Shown here: one piece after another, positions 9,394 to 17,555 of the stretch
Layout of the letters: each line of letters begins with the position of its first letter
How positions within the stretch are numbered: the first letter of the stretch is position 1
The notes under the pieces: generated by a model
Database searches by the model: none
Seen by the model: the letters and a program-made list of their open reading frames with translations, nothing else
Told to the model about the DNA's origin: nothing
Assembly (NCBI GenBank): GCA_947175845.1
Contig: CAMWOK010000001.1
Span: 1 to 36,432 of the forward strand
Length of the DNA: 36,432 nucleotides
Source of the DNA: an uncultured Lachnospiraceae bacterium
Lineage (GTDB): Bacteria; Bacillota; Clostridia; Lachnospirales; Lachnospiraceae
Direction of reading: 5' to 3'
Position numbers and translations under genes: made by a program

Positions 9394-11161
9394 GTTTTCC
9401 ACCTCCTTGATTGGACTGGTTAATCTCATCGACATACTTTTCAAACTCACCGTACTGGTGATGGAACACGGTTGCATAATAGCCGTTATTTTTGAGGAGT
9501 TCATCGTGTGTCCCCTGCTCGACAATCCGTCCGTCGTTTAACACCAGTATCAGGTCCGCATCCTTGATGGACGAGATGCGGTATGCGACGATAAAGATCG
9601 TGCAGGCGTGGTCGATATTGTTCAGCTGCTGCTGGATATAACTCTCCGTCTCCATGTCGACAGCGGAGGTCGTGTCGTCGAGTATCAATATGGAAGGCTC
9701 TTTCAGGAGTGCTCTTGCCAGCGAGATGCGTTGCTTTTGTCCGCCCGACAGCCCCACGCCGCGCTCGCCGACGATCGTGTCGTAGCCGTCGGGCATCGCG
9801 CGGATAAAGCTGTCGGCGTCTGCCATGACTGCAGCTTTCTGCACTTCCTCGAAAGGGCAGTCGGGTCTGCTGTAAGCGATGTTTCCCTCCACGGTGTCCG
9901 AGAAGAGAAAGACGTCCTGCATCGCCATGCCGATGTTCTGGCGGAGATTGTAGAGATCCAGATCTTTGACATTTCTGCCGTCCACTAGCACCTCGCCGTC
10001 CGTGACATCGTAGAAGCGGCAGAGCAGGTTCATGATGGTGGATTTACCGGATCCGGTTGAGCCGAGGATTCCGACTGTCTGGCCGCTCTTTACCCGGAAG
10101 CTGACATTGTGGATAATATCCTCGTCGTCAGCGCTGTAGGACACATTTCGAAACTCGACATTGCCCTGGAGTTTTTTGCAGGGGATCGGTCTGGCCGGGT
10201 GCTTTACGTTGGGTTCCTCGCTGTACGTCGCATAGATTTTTTCAACCGAGGTCGTGAAGCGCTGGATATCGTTGATACGCCAGCCAATCTGGCGCAGCGG
10301 GTTCATGAGCATCCAGAGATAACCGTTGATTGTGACGTAGTTTCCGAGCGTCATACTGCCTTGAATTACCATGATACTGCCGACGAGCATCAGGATGACA
10401 GTGAGCATGTTTGACAGAAATTCAAACAGCGGCACATACTTTGTCCAGATTTCTGCCGCGGCGAGTTCTGCGTCCCTGTATCCGTCATTTTCCTTATTAA
10501 ATTTTCCAATCTCGTAATCCTCCTTGGAGAACGCCTTGACCACACGGTTTCCGCTGACGTTTTCCTGCACGAAGGTGTTGAGCGAGGAGAACTGCTCGCG
10601 GATGCGCTGAAAGCGCGGTCTGCCGTTTTTGCTCTGGCTCAGCGTCACGAGCAGCGCGAAGGGAAGCACCGCGCACATGCACAGTGCGAGCTTCCAGCTG
10701 ACCGTGAAGATCATGATCAGAGAAAAGGCGAACAGGAAAACATTTTCATACACCTGATAAATAACAAATGATATGAAATGCCGGATGGCGTCCATGTCTC
10801 CGGTCTGCCGGCTGAGGAGGTCTCCGGTCCGCTTCTTGTTATAGAAGTTAAAGTCCTCCTGCAGCAGTTTGCGGTAAACGGTGTCGCGCATGGTGTACAG
10901 CACGTCCTGCGAGCAGGTTTCAAAGATAACCTGAGACCAGTAGCGCATCGTGCCGCGCAGTACCGTGATGATGACGAGCAGCGCGATCAGCCCCGGGAGC
11001 AGGGCATAGTTTCCTGCCGTGATGACGTCGTCCACGATGGAACCGGAGACGATCGGTTTCACAATGGCGAGGACGGAGATTACCGTCACCAGCACAAGCC
11101 CCAGCGCCATGCTTTTGTTGTGCTTTCTTAGAAAAGAGTAGAACCATTTCATGGCAGTCAT
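9380..11161 (-). CDS. ABC exporter half-transporter, subunit with degenerate ATP site
   Basis: A 593-aa type I exporter subunit, first gene of the two-gene minus-strand operon. It has transmembrane helices in residues ~20-320, Walker A GSTGSGKST (about 367-375) and a canonical signature LSGGQKQR (about 470). Walker B reads ILILDDTTSAVD with Asp in place of the catalytic Glu, and the H-loop reads IVAYRISSI with Tyr in place of His. Family knowledge (heterodimeric exporters such as BmrCD, LmrCD and TM287/288) says one ATP site is inactive; the pattern here fits that, with this gene supplying the inactive Walker B and the good signature. The start at 11161 follows GTGAGGT; a longer upstream reading frame has no ribosome site and no family-like sequence. 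Confidence 0.93.
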   Translation of the reverse strand: MTAMKWFYSFLRKHNKSMALGLVLVTVISVLAIVKPIVSGSIVDDVITAGNYALLPGLIALLVIITVLRGTMRYWSQVIFETCSQDVLYTMRDTVYRKLLQEDFNFYNKKRTGDLLSRQTGDMDAIRHFISFVIYQVYENVFLFAFSLIMIFTVSWKLALCMCAVLPFALLVTLSQSKNGRPRFQRIREQFSSLNTFVQENVSGNRVVKAFSKEDYEIGKFNKENDGYRDAELAAAEIWTKYVPLFEFLSNMLTVILMLVGSIMVIQGSMTLGNYVTINGYLWMLMNPLRQIGWRINDIQRFTTSVEKIYATYSEEPNVKHPARPIPCKKLQGNVEFRNVSYSADDEDIIHNVSFRVKSGQTVGILGSTGSGKSTIMNLLCRFYDVTDGEVLVDGRNVKDLDLYNLRQNIGMAMQDVFLFSDTVEGNIAYSRPDCPFEEVQKAAVMADADSFIRAMPDGYDTIVGERGVGLSGGQKQRISLARALLKEPSILILDDTTSAVDMETESYIQQQLNNIDHACTIFIVAYRISSIKDADLILVLNDGRIVEQGTHDELLKNNGYYATVFHHQYGEFEKYVDEINQSNQGGGKHGTK

Positions 11162-11198
11162 TGTTATGTACCTCACTTTTCCTTGGTTTTGTGTGCGC

Positions 11199-11229
11199 GG
11201 GCGCAGTGTGTACGCGCCCCGTGCACGGG
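11199..11229 (-). other. GC-rich dyads in the 5' leader of the ABC operon
   Basis: GGGCGC (11199-11204) can pair with GCGCCC (11214-11219), and CCCGTGCACGGG (11218-11229) is a perfect 12-bp palindrome. Both lie between the probable promoter and the first ABC gene, so they could be an operator or a leader hairpin. No regulator gene is adjacent. Confidence 0.35.
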
Positions 11230-11265
11230 CAGATTGGTTCTGTCCGGTTTTATGGCTGTCCATAC

Positions 11266-11294
11266 AGTATAGTCTAAAAACTTGTAAAAAGGAA
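11266..11294 (-). promoter_or_regulatory. Possible promoter of the ABC exporter operon
   Basis: The minus-strand hexamer TATACT (11271-11266) is a good -10, but the -35 at 17 bp (TTCCTT, 11294-11289) is poor. The leader would be about 100 nt. Between here and the candidate RNA at 11491 (11295-11490) I see only AT-rich sequence with no gene or other signal. Confidence 0.3.
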
Positions 11295-11490
11295 GCCAAA
11301 AAGTGTTACATTTTAATGCAATAATTGGCTATTTCTCTTCATAAAAAAGCAGAGCCGGATATTGTTACAGATTTGCATATTGCAGCACAAAAAAGAAAAA
11401 ACTTTAGATGAAAAGTGTATAAAAAACAAAAATCTGGAGAGAATCAACTGTATAAAGTTTACAAAGAAAACAGAGATTGTATACAGCAAA

Positions 11491-11557
11491 GAAAAACCCG
11501 GCCTTGAAAACGACGAAAAGCGCCGGGAACCGACAAAACAGCTTTACTTTGAACATA
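11491..11557 (-). ncRNA. Candidate ~70-nt small RNA with intrinsic terminator
   Basis: On the minus strand a stem CCCGGC/GCCGGG (11527-11522 with 11502-11497), extended inward by CTT/AAG, is followed directly by TTTTTC. This is a standard intrinsic terminator, but no minus-strand gene lies before it. About 30 bp upstream on that strand is a promoter-like pair (see 11564-11592). A transcript from about 11557 to 11491 would be 65-70 nt. A leaderless, hydrophobic, very AT-rich frame also starts in it, but has no ribosome site and is not credible as a gene. Confidence 0.35.
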
Positions 11558-11571
11558 TTGTATACTATAAT
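11543..11571 (+). promoter_or_regulatory. Promoter of the HPr-like gene
   Basis: TTTACT (11543-11548), a 17-bp spacer and a perfect TATAAT (11566-11571) give a leader of about 80 nt before the HPr-like gene. Confidence 0.55.
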
Positions 11572-11592
11572 GTGCAGAACAGAAGTTGTAAA
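11564..11592 (-). promoter_or_regulatory. Opposing promoter for the candidate small RNA
   Basis: On the minus strand TTTACA (11592-11587), exactly 17 bp, then TATAGT (11569-11564). Its -10 overlaps the plus-strand -10 of the HPr-like gene, so the two promoters face each other and could not both be occupied at once. Confidence 0.35.
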
Positions 11593-11659
11593 AGCCGTAA
11601 AGGTTCTGTTGTATGTGCGTCAAGATTGATGTTTATGTGCAGAAAGGATGTTGTTATTT

Positions 11660-11884
11660 ATGAGAGAACGCAAAATTAAAATGACACCCGCAGAAGTTCA
11701 GAAGTTTGTCACCGAGGCATCCAAGTGTGACTTTGACATTGATATTTCTTACAATCGCTACACAGTCGATGCCAAGTCAATCCTCGGTGTGATGGGATTG
11801 GATTTCCGGTCAGTCCTCACGCTGCAGTACGCAGGGGACAACGACGAGTTCGAGCGCTATGTGAGCGGACTTTCCATCGCGTAA
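11660..11884 (+). CDS. HPr/Crh-like small protein lacking the phospho-histidine
   Basis: A 74-aa protein with the HPr fold pattern. The segment EASKCDFDIDISYN..TVDAKSILGVMGL aligns well to the HPr region running from helix 1 to the regulatory-serine helix. The Ser of the KSIxGVM motif, equivalent to Ser46, is present at about residue 40. The N-terminal GxHARPA active-site loop is absent: that position reads IKMTPAEVQ, so His15 is missing. This combination is that of Crh-type proteins, which cannot carry phosphate for the PTS but can be phosphorylated on Ser by HPr kinase and act as a CcpA cofactor. That role here is inference. The start at 11660 follows AGAAAGGA; the in-frame ATG at 11648 overlaps that site. 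It is monocistronic, with its own promoter and terminator. Confidence 0.75.
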   Translation: MRERKIKMTPAEVQKFVTEASKCDFDIDISYNRYTVDAKSILGVMGLDFRSVLTLQYAGDNDEFERYVSGLSIA

Positions 11885-11913
11885 CAAGGTGCAGACAGGG
11901 AACAATCTGATTG

Positions 11914-11959
11914 ACTCTCTCCAGATGATGGGTTAAACTGTCATTTAGAGAGAGTTTTT
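11914..11959 (+). terminator. Terminator of the HPr-like gene
   Basis: ACTCTCTC (11914-11921) pairs with GAGAGAGT (11948-11955), with an inner ATGA/TCAT pairing, followed by a run of T's to 11959. The helicase gene starts 18 bp later. Confidence 0.7.
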
Positions 11960-11977
11960 CATACAGAGGGGAGAATC

Positions 11978-14470
11978 ATGGAGATACGCGTATCGGTCCG
12001 GCAGCTTGTGGAGTTTATACTGCGCGGGGGCAGCATTGACAACCGAAGATCAGGAGGGTCGGACACTGCGATGCAGGAGGGAAGCCGCATCCACAGGATG
12101 ATACAGCGGCGCATGGGCAGCGAGTACCACGCGGAGATCGGCCTGCAGTATACATGGAGCACGCCGGAATATGATATTATAATAGAAGGAAGAGCCGACG
12201 GAATCATCGATTATCACTGGGGCGAACACAACAAGACGAATGTTGTTGACGAGAGGGAATCCCTTCCGGCGCCTGCGCGGGAGGAGCAGGTTATCATCGA
12301 CGAGATCAAGGGTACTTACAGGGAGCTTAGGCGTATCACAGCGCCTGTGGGTGTCCATCTTGCGCAGGCGAAATGTTACGCGTTTATGTACGCGCAGGAG
12401 AATCATATCGAACAGATTCAGGTGCGCATGACCTACTGTCACATCGAGACGGAGGAACTGAAATATTTTCATGAGGACTACACATTTTCGGAGCTGCAGC
12501 TATGGTTTGACGAACTGATGCAGGAGTACAGGAAGTGGGCGGATTTCCAGTTTACCTGGAATGCGGCCCGCACTGCGTCGATCCGCCAGCTCGTTTTTCC
12601 GTTTTCTTACCGCGAGGGACAGAAAGAGCTTGTCACATATGTCTATCAGACAATCTATCACAGAAGAAAACTGTTTCTCGAGGCGCCGACAGGCGTCGGA
12701 AAGACGATCTCCACAGTGTTTCCAGCGGTGAAAGCCATGGGGGAGGGCATGGCGGAGAAGCTCTTTTATCTCACGGCAAAGACCATCACCCGGACTGTGG
12801 CGCAGGAATGTTTTGGACTGCTGCAGCAAAGCGGGCTTCACATGAAGACGATCGCGCTGACCGCGAAGGACAAGATCTGCTTTATGAAAAGCGAGGGGGC
12901 TGCGGAGGAGGAGACGCTCGAGAGACAGGCGGAGGCGGAGTGCAATCCGGAGGCATGCCCGTATGCAGACGGTCATTTTGACCGCATCAACGATGCCATG
13001 TACGATCTGCTGATCCACGAGGATCACTTTACGCGGGAGTCGCTGCAGGCGTATGCGATGCGCCATCGGGTGTGTCCCTTTGAGCTCAGTCTTGACATGA
13101 GCCTGTTCTCGGATGCCATCATCTGCGACTACAACTATGTGTTTGATCCGAGAGTGTATCTCAAACGCTTTTTTGCCGACGGCGTTGGTAAGCGGGATTA
13201 TGTGTTTTTGATTGATGAGACGCACAACCTTCTAGACAGGGGGCGGGAGATGTACAGTGCATCGCTGTTCAAGAACGATTTCCTGCACGCGAAGCGCCTG
13301 ATCAGGGATGCTGCCCCGAAGATCGCAAAGCATCTTGACAAATGCAACCGGGAACTGCTTGTCATGAAGAGGGCGTGCGAGGGCTGCCGGGTGGATGAGG
13401 GCATTGACGGGTTTGTGTTGGAATTAAACCGTCTGTACGGAGTGATGGACGATTTTCTCGACGAGCACGACACGTTCCCTGGCAGGAGAGAACTGCTGGA
13501 ATTTTATTTTGAGATCACGCATTTCCTCAACATATATGAGCTGATGGATGACAGTTATGTGGTTTACAGCCAGCTGATGGATGACGGTGATTTTATGCTG
13601 AAACTGCTGTGTGTCAACCCGGCACAAAACCTGCGGCAGTGTATGCAGAAGGGGCGCAGTGCGATTCTGTTCTCGGCGACGCTGCTGCCGGTACAATATT
13701 ATAAGAAGCTTCTCGGCGGCGAGCCAAAGGACTATGAGGTCTATGCCAAATCCACCTTCGACGAGGCAAAGAAAGCGCTGCTGATCGCAAACGACGTCAC
13801 AAGCAAATATGCCCGAAGGGGTGATGAGGAATTTCGGCGCATCGCGCGCTACATATATGAGGTGGTGTGCCAGCGGCATGGAAATTACATGGTATTCCTG
13901 CCGTCCCATCTTTTTCTGGAACAGGTCTACGACTGGTTTATGCAGGAGTACTATGACCAGAATGTCATGGAGTGCATCGTGCAGGAAGATCACATGAGCG
14001 AGGCAATGCGGGAAGAATTTCTGATGCGTTTTCAGGGAAATGCGGACAGGGAGCCTGATTGTGCGCTCGGGGGAGCGGACGGGACGATTCTGATCGGATT
14101 CTGTGTGATGGGGGGAATTTTCTCTGAAGGAATTGACTTGAAGCGCGACAGCCTGATCGGTGCGCTGATCGTGGGGACAGGCATTCCACAGGTGGGCTGT
14201 GAGCGGGAGCTGCTCAGAAAGTACTTTGATGCGCGTGGGGAGAACGGGTTTGACTACGCGTACCGGTATCCGGGAATGAACAAGGTGCTGCAGTCTGCAG
14301 GCCGCGTGATCCGGACGGTGGAGGACATCGGGGTGGTGGCGCTGCTCGACGAGCGTTTCTTAGAGCCGCAGTACAGGCGTATGTTCCCGCGGGAATGGAG
14401 CCAGTATGAGATTGTGGATGTGTCAGGAATCGGGAGAAAAGTGGAAAAGTTCTGGAATGAGTGGCTGTAG
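11978..14470 (+). CDS. Cas4/RecB-like nuclease fused to XPD/DinG-type Fe-S DNA helicase
   Basis: An 830-aa two-part protein. Residues ~1-200 carry a PD-(D/E)xK nuclease signature: GSRIH at 36-39, Asp74 in GRADG, IIDEIKG with Asp108/Glu109/Lys111, and QAKCY (Q130-x3-Y134), the RecB/Cas4 QxxxY motif. From ~200 follows a superfamily 2 helicase: Walker A APTGVGKT at about 236-243, four spaced cysteines (301, 322, 327, 366) as in the XPD/DinG 4Fe-4S domain, DETH box at 413-416, and motif VI QSAGRVIR near the C terminus. Family members unwind DNA 5' to 3' and the nuclease half could cleave the strand, so a DNA repair role is likely but inferred. The start follows GAGGGGAG. It stands alone between the HPr-like gene and UDP-glucose dehydrogenase. 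It ends at TAG. Confidence 0.9.
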   Translation: MEIRVSVRQLVEFILRGGSIDNRRSGGSDTAMQEGSRIHRMIQRRMGSEYHAEIGLQYTWSTPEYDIIIEGRADGIIDYHWGEHNKTNVVDERESLPAPAREEQVIIDEIKGTYRELRRITAPVGVHLAQAKCYAFMYAQENHIEQIQVRMTYCHIETEELKYFHEDYTFSELQLWFDELMQEYRKWADFQFTWNAARTASIRQLVFPFSYREGQKELVTYVYQTIYHRRKLFLEAPTGVGKTISTVFPAVKAMGEGMAEKLFYLTAKTITRTVAQECFGLLQQSGLHMKTIALTAKDKICFMKSEGAAEEETLERQAEAECNPEACPYADGHFDRINDAMYDLLIHEDHFTRESLQAYAMRHRVCPFELSLDMSLFSDAIICDYNYVFDPRVYLKRFFADGVGKRDYVFLIDETHNLLDRGREMYSASLFKNDFLHAKRLIRDAAPKIAKHLDKCNRELLVMKRACEGCRVDEGIDGFVLELNRLYGVMDDFLDEHDTFPGRRELLEFYFEITHFLNIYELMDDSYVVYSQLMDDGDFMLKLLCVNPAQNLRQCMQKGRSAILFSATLLPVQYYKKLLGGEPKDYEVYAKSTFDEAKKALLIANDVTSKYARRGDEEFRRIARYIYEVVCQRHGNYMVFLPSHLFLEQVYDWFMQEYYDQNVMECIVQEDHMSEAMREEFLMRFQGNADREPDCALGGADGTILIGFCVMGGIFSEGIDLKRDSLIGALIVGTGIPQVGCERELLRKYFDARGENGFDYAYRYPGMNKVLQSAGRVIRTVEDIGVVALLDERFLEPQYRRMFPREWSQYEIVDVSGIGRKVEKFWNEWL

Positions 14471-14473
14471 GAC

Positions 14474-14502
14474 TGTACAGACAGACACAGATCTGCTATA
14501 CT
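14474..14502 (+). promoter_or_regulatory. Probable promoter of the UDP-glucose dehydrogenase gene
   Basis: TGTACA (14474-14479), 17 bp, TATACT (14497-14502). An inverted repeat CAGACAG (14478-14484) / CTGTCTG (14501-14507) spans the promoter and might be an operator. Confidence 0.4.
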
Positions 14503-14573
14503 GTCTGGGGCATAGTGTTATGAAAAAGTGGAAGGTAGAGCGAAATATAAAATTTCACCATCGAGATTAGTAC

Positions 14574-14589
14574 GCCTGCAAAAGCAGGC
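14574..14589 (+). other. Short GC hairpin just before the ribosome site
   Basis: GCCTGC-AAAA-GCAGGC forms a six-pair stem with an AAAA loop, ending 5 bp before the GGAG that serves the next gene. It could affect translation or mRNA stability; no U-tract follows. Confidence 0.35.
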
Positions 14590-14603
14590 AGATTGGAGTT
14601 AGA

Positions 14604-15770
14604 ATGAAAATTGCAGTGTCGGGAATTGGATATGTAGGACTTTCAAATGCGATATTGTTGGCGCAGAACAATGAAGTGACAGCTGTGGATGTGGTTCCCG
14701 AGAAGGTGGAGCTGATCAACAGCAAAAAGTCGCCCATCATTGACAAGGAGATTGAGGAGTATCTAAAGACAAAGGATTTGAAGCTGCGGGCTACGACGGA
14801 CGGCGCCGAGGCATATAAGGATGCGGAGTATGTTGTCATCGCGACGCCGACCAACTATGACCCAGACAAGAACTATTTTGACACAAGTTCCATAGAGACC
14901 GTCATAGAGCTGGTGCTCAAAGTCAACAAAGATGCGGTCATGATCATCAAATCGACTGTTCCGGTCGGATATACAAGGGCGGTGCGGGAGCGGTTTGGTG
15001 TCGACAACATTATCTTCTCACCGGAGTTTCTGCGCGAGGGCAGGGCGCTGTACGACAATCTCTATCCGTCGCGCATCATCGTCGGGGAGCAGTCGGAGCG
15101 CGCAAAAGTGTTTGCCGGTCTGCTCAGGCAGGGAGCGATCAAGCAGGATATCCCCACGCTGTTTACCGACGTGACGGAGGCGGAGGCGATCAAACTGTTT
15201 GCCAACACCTACCTGGCACTCAGGGTCGCATACTTCAACGAGCTGGACACCTACGCGGAGATGCGGGGACTCAGCTCAAAGCAGATTATTGAGGGGGTGG
15301 GGCTCGATCCCAGAATCGGCGGCCACTACAACAATCCCTCCTTTGGCTACGGCGGATACTGCCTGCCTAAGGATACGAAGCAGCTGCGCGCAAACTATGA
15401 GAATGTGCCAAACAACATCATTTCTGCGATCGTGGACGCCAACCGGACCAGAAAGGACCACATTGCGGACATGATACTGGCGAGGAAGCCGCAGATCGTG
15501 GGTGTGTACCGGCTCACGATGAAGACGGACTCCGACAATTTCCGCCAGTCCTCCATACAGGGCATCATGAAGCGGATCAAGGCAAAGGGCGTCGAGGTTG
15601 TCGTGTACGAGCCAAGCCTGAAAGAGGACAGTTTCTTCCGGTCCAGGGTCATACAGGATCTGGGAGTGTTCAAGGAGATGTCTGACGTCATCATCGCCAA
15701 CCGTCTGACAGAGGAGCTTGCGGATGTGGAGGACAAAATCTATACAAGAGATATCTACGGCAGGGATTAA
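14604..15770 (+). CDS. ugd: UDP-glucose 6-dehydrogenase
   Basis: A 388-aa cytosolic enzyme oxidising UDP-glucose to UDP-glucuronate with 2 NAD+, feeding capsule or exopolysaccharide. The N-terminal Rossmann fold has GIGYVG at residues 7-12. The middle part has STVPVGYT and the substrate-side SPEFLREG. The catalytic cysteine is Cys253 in GYGGYCLPKD. The length matches the short streptococcal-type enzymes. GGAG precedes the ATG by 6 bases. No capsule genes are adjacent; a glycosyltransferase of unknown product lies 3 kb downstream. Related UDP-ManNAc dehydrogenases share these motifs; the short length and the DNLYPSRIIVG segment favour UDP-glucose. Confidence 0.9.
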   Translation: MKIAVSGIGYVGLSNAILLAQNNEVTAVDVVPEKVELINSKKSPIIDKEIEEYLKTKDLKLRATTDGAEAYKDAEYVVIATPTNYDPDKNYFDTSSIETVIELVLKVNKDAVMIIKSTVPVGYTRAVRERFGVDNIIFSPEFLREGRALYDNLYPSRIIVGEQSERAKVFAGLLRQGAIKQDIPTLFTDVTEAEAIKLFANTYLALRVAYFNELDTYAEMRGLSSKQIIEGVGLDPRIGGHYNNPSFGYGGYCLPKDTKQLRANYENVPNNIISAIVDANRTRKDHIADMILARKPQIVGVYRLTMKTDSDNFRQSSIQGIMKRIKAKGVEVVVYEPSLKEDSFFRSRVIQDLGVFKEMSDVIIANRLTEELADVEDKIYTRDIYGRD

Positions 15771-15784
15771 ATATCCCTGCTTTT
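15760..15784 (+). terminator. Terminator of the UDP-glucose dehydrogenase gene
   Basis: GCAGGGAT (15760-15767) and ATCCCTGC (15773-15780) with a 5-base loop holding the stop codon, followed by TTTT. Confidence 0.85.
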
Positions 15785-15857
15785 GTTGATTCTCCCTAAA
15801 AAAGTTGTCGGATTTCGGATATTTTCGCTGAAAATGCGGGGGCTGTTGAATATAATC

Positions 15858-15886
15858 TTGCTATTTGTTCAGTGAGATGCTATGAT
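15858..15886 (+). promoter_or_regulatory. Promoter of the malQ-lacI operon
   Basis: TTGCTA (15858-15863), 17 bp, TATGAT (15881-15886). The expected start site near 15893 lies just before the palindromic operator. Confidence 0.6.
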
Positions 15887-15898
15887 ATCTTTAATTAT

Positions 15899-15912
15899 CG
15901 GAAACGTTACCG
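15899..15912 (+). promoter_or_regulatory. LacI-family operator
   Basis: CGGAAACGTTACCG is a near-perfect palindrome with the central AACGTT typical of LacI-family sites. It sits immediately downstream of the promoter of the operon that encodes a LacI-family repressor, a position expected for autorepression. Confidence 0.65.
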
Positions 15913-16010
15913 AAAAGCGTGTCAGGGATTGTGTGGTTTACATTGTCCCTGTTTCTTGATATACTGGAAATCAGAAAAACTGAACTTTTTGTGTGGAAAG
16001 GGGAATGTGT

Positions 16011-17528
16011 ATGAGAAGAAGTGGTGTACTGATGCCAATATCCAGCCTGCCGTCAAGGTTTGGGATTGGCGGATTTTCAAGAGAAGCCTATGAGTTTGTG
16101 GATTTCCTGGCAGCGTCCGGCCAGTCGCTGTGGCAGATTCTGCCGCTGGGGCCTACAGGGTATGGTGATTCACCGTACCAGTCATTTTCAACTTTTGCAG
16201 GCAGCCCGTATTATATCAGCCTGGACGAACTGATCGAGGAGGGGCTGCTGACGGAGGAGGAGTGTCTGTCTGTTGACTTTGGTAACGATTCCGGCAAAGT
16301 GGATTATGAGAAAATATACAACACAAGATTCCGGCTTCTCAGAAAGGCATTTGAGCGGGCTGACATCAGCCAGGATCCGGATTTTCAGGAGTTTTCCGCA
16401 GCCAATGAGCGGTGGCTGAACGACTATGCGATGTACATGGCAGTCAAGGACGCGCTCGGGGGCGTGTCGTGGATTGAGTGGGATGAGGATATCCGTCTCA
16501 GAAAGCCAAAGGCGATGAAGAAATACCAGAAGGAGCTTGGGGACGCCATCTCTTTCTACTGTTATCAGCAGTACCTCTTCTCGAGGCAGTGGATGGCGCT
16601 CAAGGCCTACGCCAACAAAAAAGGGATCCGCATCGTGGGCGACATCCCGATCTATGTGGCGTTTGACAGTGCGGATACCTGGGCAAATCCCGAATTGTTC
16701 CAGCTCGACAAAAAGAACGTGCCGACAGCGGTTGCCGGCTGCCCGCCCGACGCGTTCTCAGCGACCGGACAGCTCTGGGGGAATCCGCTGTACAGGTGGG
16801 ATTACCATGAGGAGACCGGTTTTGCGTGGTGGATTGAACGCCTCGCACACTGCTTTGCGGTCTATGACATTGTGCGCATTGACCATTTCAGGGGATTTGA
16901 CGAGTACTGGGCAATTCCGTACGGCGACGAGACGGCCGAGAACGGTGCGTGGAAGACAGGCCCGGGCTACAAGCTCTTTGCGGCGATGAAGAAATCACTT
17001 GGCAGATGTGAGGTGATCGCGGAGGATCTGGGCTTTTTGACGCCGAGCGTGCTGAAACTTGTCAAAAAGACAGGGTATCCTGGCATGAAAGTGCTGCAGT
17101 TTGCTTTTGACGCGGGCGGGGAGAGCGACTATCTGCCTCACAATTATACCAACAACTGCGTGGTGTACACAGGGACACATGACAACGATACCGTGAACGG
17201 CTGGATTCCCACTATAAACAGAGCGGACCTCGCATTTTTAAAGAATTACTTAAATGTCAAAAAGACGTCGGAGATCGGCGAGAGCCTGATTCGGGCAGCG
17301 CTCGGCAGCGTTGCGGACACGGCGATCATTCCCATGCAGGATTACTTGGGGCTTGGCGGGGAGGCGCGCATCAACACGCCTTCGACGCTGGGAGGAAACT
17401 GGGAGTGGCGCATGGAGCGCGGCGCGTGCACGGAGGAGCTATCGGCGCACATGCTTGAACTGGCACAGCTCTACAGGAGAGAGGCGCGCAGAGGCAGCGG
17501 CAGAAATCGAGTGAAACAAACCAAATAA
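16011..17528 (+). CDS. malQ: 4-alpha-glucanotransferase (amylomaltase)
   Basis: A 505-aa cytosolic GH77 enzyme that transfers alpha-1,4-glucan segments between maltodextrins and releases glucose. The N-terminal RRSGVLMPISSLPSRFGIG is the family's acceptor-side signature. The three catalytic acids are seen: Asp291 (nucleophile) in RIDHFRGF, Glu338 (acid/base) in VIAEDLGF, and Asp391 in GTHDND. The length is normal for the short bacterial form. The start at 16011 is set by AAAGGGG seven bases upstream; the ATG at 16005 is too close to it. It is the first gene of an operon with the LacI-type regulator 27 bp downstream and is probably controlled by it through the operator at 15899, so maltodextrin or glycogen breakdown would be induced by a sugar signal. 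Confidence 0.95.
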   Translation: MRRSGVLMPISSLPSRFGIGGFSREAYEFVDFLAASGQSLWQILPLGPTGYGDSPYQSFSTFAGSPYYISLDELIEEGLLTEEECLSVDFGNDSGKVDYEKIYNTRFRLLRKAFERADISQDPDFQEFSAANERWLNDYAMYMAVKDALGGVSWIEWDEDIRLRKPKAMKKYQKELGDAISFYCYQQYLFSRQWMALKAYANKKGIRIVGDIPIYVAFDSADTWANPELFQLDKKNVPTAVAGCPPDAFSATGQLWGNPLYRWDYHEETGFAWWIERLAHCFAVYDIVRIDHFRGFDEYWAIPYGDETAENGAWKTGPGYKLFAAMKKSLGRCEVIAEDLGFLTPSVLKLVKKTGYPGMKVLQFAFDAGGESDYLPHNYTNNCVVYTGTHDNDTVNGWIPTINRADLAFLKNYLNVKKTSEIGESLIRAALGSVADTAIIPMQDYLGLGGEARINTPSTLGGNWEWRMERGACTEELSAHMLELAQLYRREARRGSGRNRVKQTK

Positions 17529-17555
17529 AAGTTGAAATGTAACTGAGGTGGTAGG

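Noticed and set aside
11362..11679. 105-codon open frame on the plus strand
   Set aside because: It lacks a ribosome site, is Lys/Asn-rich low-complexity translation of AT-rich DNA, and runs through the promoter and start of the HPr-like gene.
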